The translations under genes were made by a program, and so were the position numbers. Positions 10,181-21,000 of a stretch of DNA of 26,791 bases are shown here, one piece after another; the first letter of the stretch is position 1, and each line of letters starts with the position of its first letter. This DNA is from Elysia marginata (taxonomy: Eukaryota; Mollusca; Gastropoda; Plakobranchidae), in assembly GCA_019649035.1 (NCBI GenBank), contig BMAT01000957.1, forward strand, positions 286,669 through 313,459, given 5' to 3'. The notes under the pieces are model-generated. The model saw only the letters and a program-made list of their open reading frames with translations. It did no database searches and was not told the origin of the DNA.

Positions 10181-13100
10181 CTAAAAAGATTTAAGAGGGT
10201 TTGATAAAAGGGAATTTATTTCTTGAATTATTGTGCTACTATTTTCTTTCCCATTAACTATGGCTTAGAACATTGCATTTCTAACCAGCAGACTACCTAA
10301 ATCCAGTAAGGAACCATTAGGTACTATGATAGATAAACATATATAAAATCCTGTAGGCCTAAGCAGTGGACAGAAAATGTTTTCATTTATATGACAATAT
10401 AATGCTTAAAACTATGTTAAATTTCTACCAATGAATTTTTTTCAATTACAAAAAGAGATTAAAAGGAATCTTATTTTGAAAAATGCCAAACGAAGGAACA
10501 TTTCCATTGCAGAAAAACAACAACAGAAAAAAGAAAGAGTCGGCTACTTCAGATAAATGGCCTGGTAAAACAAATCTCACCACACAGAAGTGATTTTAAG
10601 TTCTTCATTACATTAGGGAAGGTTGAGGGCATGTGCTGTCAAATAATGTTAACTTTTTTTGGGTGGTAGTTTTGGCATGGCTTTACTGGATTATTACATA
10701 TGGGTAAAATCAGATTGAAAAAAAGGAAAGAAAAAATATTTGAATGATTGTGTAACGTAATGGCAAATTAATGGCCGCCATATTTAATTCTTCATTCAGA
10801 TTTTTCAAGTTTTTTTATTTTTTATCAATTGGCCTACAATTTGATATGTAGCATCCAGCATGTCACAAAAACTATCCTATAAAAGGATTTTTGGATTGAC
10901 AATTATTTTTCTCACAGTTTTTCAATGAAGTTAAGTAAAATTAAAACTGTTCAATGTCATAACAAATACGCAACTTAGATAGTGATAACTGATATATACA
11001 AAATAAAAATGGTTATGCAAAAACTCTTTATATGCTTGTTGTTCAGGCTTATAGGAAAATGTGTGCAATTTCAAGGTCATTAGAAAGTAAATAAAAGTTT
11101 TAGGCATTTTCTTATGGCAATTGGTAGTTTTGAGAAAACTGATGACAAAGATTATGGATTCTAAACCTTATGGTGTAAAATGGGCTGAAGAATATCAGCG
11201 TGGCAGAGTGGTAAGCCTGTGGGACTCAAGATCTGGAGGCTGCAAGTTCAATTCACAACCACGTCATGTTGCAATTGCCTTGGGAAAGCAATTTACCCTA
11301 ACTTTCCTCAGTTCACCCACCTGTAAAATAGGTACCTAGCTACAGGCAATTCTTGAATTTGTGAAATGCCCCTGCAAAACCCTGCATATGGGTTTAAAGT
11401 GGCCTATAAATGTACTGGTCTGCTGCAGCATTAGTGGCGATATAGTTACACTGAGTAACAAAGTCAAATTTCCCGAAAGGGATTAATATAGTGTATAAAA
11501 ATTTAAAAACTTAAAAAAATGAACTTACAGCTTACAACAAGCTTTCTTGGTGGTGGATTTTTATTCTTGGGTAGTTAGGGAATCCAAATAGACCATTTTC
11601 AATATATGTCACATTTTTAGATTTTGTGCCTGTTTTCAGCAGCACATACCCGTCACTCTGGCTTAGGTGATTCTTTGAGTCTGAATAAATCTACAGGGTA
11701 GACAATGAATCTAATAGATAAACGACTTGTGGCTCTATGTCTTCTGATTAATAAGATCTTCTGATCCTTTGTTTAGTAAAAGTACTCTTACATCTTTGGT
11801 AAAAATACTGACCTAATGGGAAGCTCACTTGGTCACACATTCCATAGAGCTGACCAAAGCATATCAGACGATCATTTGGTCCAATACCATGTTCTTTCAT
11901 TCTGGGGGAAAAAGAAGGTCAATCTATACACATAGTGGATATCTAGTTTTTTTTTAAGCTTAAGGCAAACACACAAAAGCAATAATTTATCTACTCCACC
12001 CTCAATAAGAAAGAACAAGTTTTCTGCACTCTAAAGTTCATCATGCACTGTAACTACCAATCACCTTAAGCTGTACTTAGGCCATGAAGCTTGAAATGTC
12101 CTTTATTTTACCTTGTGAAAACAATCATATAGTGCATACAAACCTAGCCAAAAGCTAATGTTTGATAAAGCTACTTGCGCAATCTTGTTTTTTTGTTAAT
12201 CTGTTAATCTATTAGAACGGCTTTGAAGGTTCTAGGTTTTTGGACTACATATATCAAGAACATCACACGTATTACAGAAAGCAGGTAAACTTTAAAGTGT
12301 AGAATAACATACAATGGGACAAGCTGTAACTATGCTACCTTTACAAGCAACCTAGAAAAAGGTCAGCAGTATACATTTTGTCAGGGTTTTTTTTTTTTGT
12401 TGTAAAAAGCAGTATTATATGGGAGAGATCTATTGCTTTTTTAATCATATAAAAAATAAAACAGAAGGCACAATAACAAGCAACAGCTACCAAAGAGAAA
12501 TAATAGAGTGAAATTTATGAAAGATCTACTTAGATAGCCACTAACTTTTTATGTATTTCTTACAATTAGCAAGACGATCAGTAAAGATTTGATCTCCCAC
12601 TATATGATCAAGAAGTCTTTTGTGACAAAATTTATCAAAATAATAAGAAAATTCCCACCACATTTTTTTAACACGACAACTAATAGCAACATGCGTACTG
12701 TATTTTGAACCCTGCCTAAAACATTATGGGCTGTTCCTCGTTCAAAACATTGTTAACAGAACAGCCAACCGATAGCATAAAAAAACCAATTCTAATTAAA
12801 TTATAAATAAAATATTTATGATTTTCACATGATACCAATGTTTTTTGGGTTGCGTTTTTCCAAATCTTATTCTATTTTTTCTTTATTCAACTCATTTCAG
12901 TAGCAAAGAGGACTTTATCATTGCTATTGAAAATTTTGGTCAATAGTGCCATAAGAAAAAAAATCTTTTTAGGGTTTCTTAATAATTAATACTAAGTTAA
13001 AAGGAGAGCAAATCACTGATTTAATGAAATTTAGATATAATCATATGCCCTAATTTTTTGTTTTATTGCTTTCTTTATTATTCAACTAATTTCAATAAGA

Positions 13101-14992
13101 AATAGGGCAATATTGAATGCCATTGAAGTACGGAGCCAAACACAAGAGAGTCTTACTTACTTCTGAATGGTGTATCTGACTGTGTCCTCATTATGACTGG
13201 CTATCATGACGTTCATCTTGCCTGGCTCCCTCATGTGCATTTGCCTCATGACCTCCTCTACGACTGTGTGGTACATTTCTGTGGTTGCCTCGTAGTTAGG
13301 ATTTATCGGGTCCTCATAGCCCAAACTGGCAGCTCGCTCACGCTCCTAGACACACACAAAGATTGATACTAAAACATGGGGTAAAATTTTGATGAGAAAC
13401 TGAGTGTATTGAAAAGATTATTAAATCCTGTGATTAGGTAATTAGCCAGTATTTCTGAGTGTACTCAAAACATACTATCAGAGCATCCAGTGATACTCGC
13501 ATAAACTGAGAATATAAAGAAGATCAGTATTCCAATCAACTACAATTGACTATTTAGCAAAGATGTATTTACTAATCCTCTTTGGTGGTAAGAAAGCAGG
13601 CTTAAAAACTGGATGTCAAAAAAGGTCTGTCTATTTTTTTTTAAGTCTTGTGCATTCTTCAACACTTTCAGTTGAAACACTAAATTTCTTTTTCTTTAGA
13701 AAACTAACAGACTTCTGAATGTTGCACAGATGACATTCGAATTTGTCTACTTAATATTACTTTAGTGGTAATAATATGGAGTAACAAAATCAGAAAAAAT
13801 TTAGTCCTAGCAGATTTGTTAAAAACTAGATATCTACAGTAGAACCCATATTTAACGACAACAGGAGTAATGAGAACTACGAGCATAACAAGAGCTTTGA
13901 AAATCCCTGTTTTCCTTTCTATTTGTACCCTATAATTTAGTATATAAATGACAAGAGCCCATATTGGTTACCTTAGTAATAACAAGAACAGAGCTATGTA
14001 AGACATACAGAGTGCCAAAAAAATCACGCGTTATTCAACATTTTCCGGCCAATGTACATGTTATGTTAAAAGGCACGCTTTTCCCACCTTTCCACTCACC
14101 ACATGTTTAAGGGTCTTAAAATACCCTAAGAGACAAGATTCACCATGTAGCTGGCTGTCCCTTGTTGGTCAGTAGTGCATTACCAATGCTGCTTACTTCC
14201 CTTTCAATAGGATCCTCTTTTACCCTTTGTTTGACAATAACAAGAAGACCTGCTATAATAAGAGTTCTCGTTATTCCCCTAGTTTCACTGTATACAGTCA
14301 AGGGACAGTACATGCAGATTTTGCACTGAACAAAATCAGAAAAGTCTTTGCTTCTTTGCTCAAATCTAGATCCCTACAACTCAGTAAAAGTATACTGCTT
14401 TTTTATTTCCCTGAGTCATAAAGTTCACCTACCTGTTCCATGTAGGCACCTCTCACTAACTTAGCGCCAAAATGAAAGTTCTCGCGCCTGGCTAGGTCCA
14501 TATCCACCACAATATCATCAAACGCATCCTGGTGAGCAAAGGATTGAGTTATTTTTAACACTGTGAATTATATAAGTCTCAGTAACTTATCTCCTAAGAA
14601 AAAAAATAGATCTTCACTGTCTTGACCCCACAGGCATAATGCGCATGATGCATCAAGGAAACAAACTATCTAAGATGATTAACAGAATAAAGATCAAATA
14701 TTTAAAGAATTGACAGAAATAGAAAGTAAATGGTATGGGAAAAATAAAGCTTCCTCTGAATTCTACTAAAGGTTGTACAATAATGAGAAATGTCTTTACT
14801 GAAAAATGTCTTCAAGTTCAAGGTACCCAGAGTCTATAGACTCAATCTTAATTTCAAATACATAAAAATAAGCATACTTTGAAATGTTGAAGAGAATCAT
14901 ACTTCTATATAAATGTAAATTGTTTCATAATGACTATCTTTTTTAAGTCATGAATTTACTTACAATCACTTTCCTGAGGAAAGGTGGTCACA

Positions 14993-15038
<46 letters not shown>

Positions 15039-18000
15039 TGAGATGAAGAAATAAGATAAATATTAATTTACAATGTAAAAAGGAGAAGAAGAGGCATAGT
15101 GAAAAGAAAAAAAAAGCAGAGAAAAAAAGGGTTAGACACCTATAGCAATTGACAGAGTAAAAGTGGCTACCACAAATGATTGTGCAAAATGACCACTATA
15201 ATAAACTGACTAAGGTACATGTTGAAAACGACAGACCTTAAGATAGCATTGGTATGTGTTGAAAACCACACTGCGCTCCTTGTTAAACTTTCTCATCATC
15301 TCCATGGTCAATCGACGGATCGCAGGCTGGAAGTAGGTTTGCTCAGCATCTACCATGATGCGTACTTCTTTCTCTTTAGCGTACTGGAGGAGCAGGGGCA
15401 GTAAAAAAACATTTAATTTAATAATAATAATAATAATAAAAATTCCCAGAGCCCTTTTCACTTGATTAAAAATCCATTGAATATTAAATTTAAATCATTC
15501 ATTTAACTATCTGATGCATTTTAAAATAAAATATGGTTATAGTTTTTCACCGCCAAAGGCAGTCTCAAAATTTGACATATATCCGGTAGTAGGCCAGTAC
15601 TTACCAAAGCAAATTCAACTCACATTTCAGAGCATTACAGGACAGCAGCCTGTCAAGCATTCAAATATTACATTCCACAAATTTCAAGCACTGTGCTTGC
15701 CAGGTACTCATTTTACAGGTGTGTGGACTAGGTAAAGTGTGGATATAGTGCATTCCTAAGGCAATTACAACATGGGTCGTGGCTGGGAATTGAATCTGCA
15801 ACCACCGGATAACAATTCTGAGGGCCAAACCATCGCCCCACATCTTAACATTTTAAGGACGTAGCGAGCATGTAAAAGCATGTTAAAGAAAAATCCATTC
15901 TCAAATGAAACAAAATACGTTTGTTATATAGAAATCTAAAAAGTACAAATGTGAAGACTAAAGTTAAAGGTCGCTACACATTAGCGTTCTGCCTATAAGA
16001 ATTGCAAAAAAGGCCAGGCTCGTAGTTACAGCTCTTAGTGCGGATGGAAAACTACAAGGACTCTAGGCAAACCGCTGGACTGAACTGGCAGGTCAAGCAT
16101 ACACGTTAGCAAGTCTGTCTATAGACTTGCATGAAACTTGAAAGGCCAGGTTCGAAGTCTTAACTCCCAGTGTAGGCTCGATGGAAAACTGCAGCGAATA
16201 TGGACAAACTGCTATGCGCAAGTGGCAAATCAAGCATGCTTGACTTTTTGATCGGTCTAGGCCAGGAAAAGGGAGCGGCCCCACTGGAACTGAATAAGCC
16301 AGTATTGCTATAAAAATTTAATTTATGGTCAGATCTTCATAAAAGTTACACTTGTTAAAACCAGCGTATCAAAGTAGCAAAGTCTATGTGTACATGCTTT
16401 GATTTAAGCCTTATTTTGTACATAATTTTTTTATTGTATTTTTCTTGTGTTAATCAAAGGTGTCTATGGTGAAGCGTGGTATGGTATCAAAAATAAGAAT
16501 AAACAAAACATGCAACTTGATTACAGCTCACTCTACTAGATCCAGCATTGCATTCAACACATGAGTTTTTAGTACAACAATGGTTCTTCTTAAAGACAGC
16601 CATTTTCTAGTGTGACCAATAGCCAGTACTACATACGGAAAAAGAATATGAGAAAATTCTGCCTACATCCATAACAATGGTTGTGAGTCAAAGTGTGCTG
16701 CTTGTTCCAGAAATTTTACATTTATTTAGCTTTCTCCTGGACATTGCTGCATCTTCTGCCAATAGCAAACAATTCTACAAACACTCTCAACTGTGGCCTC
16801 CTACCTGAGCGATAGTGTTGACACGACGCAACATGTTCTTCATCTGCATTTCCTCATCCTCAGAGATTGATTCTACCAGAGGTTGCAGTTTTCCTGTCTG
16901 TGGAAACCAACAACCAACGTTGACGTTAAGGTGAGTGTAAATTAAACTTCCTTTTCCACAAAACAATGCCAAAGCTTGGATGTCACCAGGAAATAAAAAC
17001 TACAGTAAAACTCTTTCAAAGTGTAGACTGCTGTGTTACCCTTGAGTTAAGACCAGGAAAATGATTTGTAGGAACAGGTCTTACAAGAGGGGGGTTAGAT
17101 GAGGGGATTATAAAACTGTACGGCAGCCAGTTAGGCAGCCTATAAGCGATGTCATCAATTTTAAAGCAATATAAGAGGAATGGTCTTTGGTGAGGGGTGT
17201 TAACTGAGGGGTCACACTGTAATGAAAGGAACTTTGAAAATTATTCTATACCGGTACATGCAAACAAAACTAAAGTAATTAAATAAGAAACCAACAGAGT
17301 TATGTTCAGATGTATCATTTTAGAACAGTGAAGTAATAGGTGAGGGTGAAACCTGCTTCAAATTAATAATTTAGCACACAAAAAAAATCAATAATGTGTC
17401 TTGCACCCAGGATGAATAAGTTGCATGTCGCAATTTTAACCTTCAAAGGCATAGCTGTTTTAACAAGACTTTTGGGGGGTTTTAATGTAAGAAGTTTCAT
17501 AAGATTATCAATATTGTATGGACTTGTATTAAAACATTAACCTCTTGATTTAAAATATAGAGGGAAAGAAGGAAAAATACACTTTGAAATGGCGTTTTCA
17601 CATAAGAAGAATTTCTGACGTCTGACTTTTTTACCCTAAACAGAGGACATATGTTTATCTTTTACTTAAATCACAGTCCATCCATTTTATAAGCTTGGCA
17701 GGAAGAGGAGAAAACCATGTTCTGAGCTAAATAAGCTATTTTAAAAAAAGAAGTTTGTCCTTATAAGTTTCTTGGTTCTTTTAGCTTTCAACAAGCCCTT
17801 GTCTAAAAACTACTGTCTTGTAGACCAAGAACCCTTAACTTGTCAATAAGGTGACTCTTGTAATATAAATTCTTACATGAGCTGATACAGCATCCTCTAA
17901 AACTGAATTGTCCATGAATATCATTTACAACACATTTTTTTTTTCCAACTCTCCATAATTATTTGGAGGCTAGAGCCCTAAGTTTAAAGAGTGGCTCCAA

Positions 18001-21000
18001 ATTTGAGCTAATCACCAAATATTGAAGAAGTTACATTTTAATTGAAACATTCATCTCAAGAAACAAAAAAAAACTATTGTGCTAAAACATTCCTTGAATA
18101 TTTATTGTAAGAAAACAGTTCTTTCTTTCAGTGAAGAGAGCCACTTACCTTTAGGTTTGGTACAATGAGCAGCTTAGAGAGAGATCTATTCAGATCAAGC
18201 AAGTTCTCCCAGTCTAGGAGGTCGACTTCCTTCCTGTACAGACACAGAAAAAGTAGAGACTGGTTGAATTTTGTACACTGTGTCTCATACAAATTGACCC
18301 GAACATTTTTGTAAGATCAATGTCTTGGCCTTATTTGAATCCTTCCTGTTCATCAATAACAGAAAGGTTTGAACCTGATGTTTGGAGTCTTAAGATATCT
18401 CAATACAAATAAGGAAACTTCTTAGATTTGCTCTAGCAAGGGCATGCTTTCATTAGTACTTTAAGATAAAAATGCACACTTTTAATGTAGTTTCTGCCAG
18501 TAAGTGAGCTTTTTTCCACATTTTACCATAACTGAAACATGAGTTAAATCAAATATACAAAGTGTTTGACATCTCTAAGAACCACGCCAGTGCTGAGGTA
18601 GGAAAAAATTGCAGGGAATTTTTATTTTAATCGATTAAGTTTAGCTAACTCAAAATAATATTTCTGGTACACTAAGGCCCTCATCCTAGCCCAACACATA
18701 TCATCCAAGGAATCCTAGGTTTAGTATAAATACAGTCTAGTCAGAAACCAATAGCATAACACTAACTTTTTACTGCCCTAGTTTATATGAGACCTAATGA
18801 AGTATTATAATTTGGCAAATGACAAAAAGAAAAGGTTTGTTAGTGAATTCCTTCCCCGATTTTGTCCTAGTCCTGGTCTTATTTTTATAGCGGACAAATA
18901 AAAATGAGCGAAATTCAGCCTCTCTACAAAGATATTATCATTTACAAAGCAGTTTTAAAGATGGAGAAACGTAGATTCAAATGTTCAAACTCAAATTTCT
19001 ATAAATAGGAAAAATTGGATATGGAACAAAGCAGTTCTCAAGAGACGATTTTATCACTCACAAAAACAATAAAAATTGTATCTTTCCAATCCCATTTAAT
19101 ATATCTAAGACTTCCACAAAGCTTGTTTATAAACTATCCTACTTTAAGAATTTACATCGTAATGCAAATGTATTTTTTTTTTATCGCTGCATTCACACTT
19201 TTTCTTTAGTTGTTTCCCAAGATTGAGTAAAAAAATTTCCAAAAAAATATTTCATAATTTAAAGTATAGACAGGAAAGTTATAGACTATATAGATAAAGA
19301 TGTTATATTTCTAAAGACCAAACAGTTCCTATTTTGCATAACTTTAATAGGCTTCCATAGTCACATTTTCACCCACAGTGTAAATAGTAAGCTTTGAGTG
19401 AAAATTCAACATATTTTGCGTCTTTTGCATTGCAAAATATTAACATGAAGTGTTGGATATTTCAATTAAAGTCTTGACATACTTGCGCCTCCCCTCCCCC
19501 CCTCACAACTGATTATTGTTTTTGTAGATTTTGTTGTAAAACCTGACATATAGAGAGAGCTGTAAATCATATTGGAAATATTAAAACAGTGCCCAGTGTG
19601 TAGGCTTTACTAATTTATTGTGGGCTTGTACATCATTATAAAACATAGATTCTGGCACTGTCTCTATGAGCAAAAAGCAGGAACATTTTTAAGACATGTA
19701 TGAAGCACGCTGTCTAAAACTGGTATACAACAGCTTGTGAGATAGAATCTTTGATAATGCCACCAAAAAATTTCAATGTTACAACAGATCTGACTTCGTT
19801 ATGACACAAACATCTGGGTTGAAACTAATAATAGTTGAAAACTTATAGTCAGAGAAGCATGATTCTAAAATTTGAAGACTTCCTTTTTAACCTTTTGAAA
19901 GTCGTAAATTTGCTAACTTTCCAGCTTTATTGCTGATGAAAACTGCAGTAAAGTTTAAAAAACAACTGTAAATCCTGCAAAAATCAGAAAACTGGCAGCC
20001 TTGTTTAAAAAAGCATGAAATTAGCTCCACCACTAATGACTAACCCCTGGTTGGAGATGTCCTTGACAGAAACCCAGGTGCGGTTGCCTCCCTCATCCAG
20101 TTGGACACCAATCTCCTTGAGGCGAGGGTCAAGGTTCTCAAGGCGAAAGAGAACCTCACCCTCGTCAATCTCTCCCTGGCTCTTTCTCAGCATGTGGAAA
20201 AAATGTTTGGTGGTGGACAGCACCTCGGACATCTGAAGCTGTAAGTTAATGTGGAGAGAGTGGGGCAGAAAATGTTTGATCAGGAACTGCTGGGCAGGAT
20301 GGAGAGAGAGAGTGAGACAGTTTGAAGTCCTCACAAAATCCAAGAATCAAAAGATGTGCAAAAGGCGAGGGTCAGGGTCAATAGTTGGACGTAAAATTAT
20401 AAAACAAAAGAAAAAAATAAAGCATTGTTACAAAACATCATTTGTCTCATGACCAATGCATATGAGCCGGATGTCAATATTTTGTGATAAGATATTAAGT
20501 CTATTTTTGATTGAAAATATTGAGAAAAAGATTAAAAAAAAAGACTTTGCAAAGGAATTTCCTGAAATTAGAATTCCTGAAAGCCGACTCATTTGCCCTG
20601 GTCTAGGCACAGTTGTAGCTAAGAAAAGGTATAGGGATGGGTATAGTTCTAACAATTGTAACATTTGTAAAAAGGAAAGGGAGTAACCAGGTCTACCATA
20701 TTAATAGAGGGCAGAATAATTAAAGGGGCAAAGTAGCAAAAAAAATCATAAAGTAATAATGAAATAACTTCTGTTTGCTTTTTTTGCTCATTATTTGTAA
20801 GCCCATTGTTAGCTCTTGTGAGGGAGGGGGGTATGTTTTCTTCTCAGAGGCTTTTGTAGATACTTATGGTAACTGTTCATTACATTATATTTGGAGTAGC
20901 AATTGTGACTGTGCGTAAGTAGAGAATTATATGATCAGAGAGAACACAAAATTGGGGTGAAGAGATAGAGAAGCAGGATTTAAGGAGGTGGTTCTAGTAG

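Noticed and set aside
14964-14973. A constitutive PRODH microexon
   Set aside because: Ten nt would break the frame between phase 0 exons F and G, and the conserved protein has no insertion there. It is kept only as a cryptic-splicing finding.
14995-15036. A CRISPR-like or regularly spaced array
   Set aside because: It is a plain dinucleotide microsatellite. No spacer-repeat structure occurs anywhere in the window.
20428-20686. Paired open frames on both strands in PRODH intron B-C
   Set aside because: Simple mutual shadows with Lys/Ile or Phe/Ser composition expected from AT-rich sequence.
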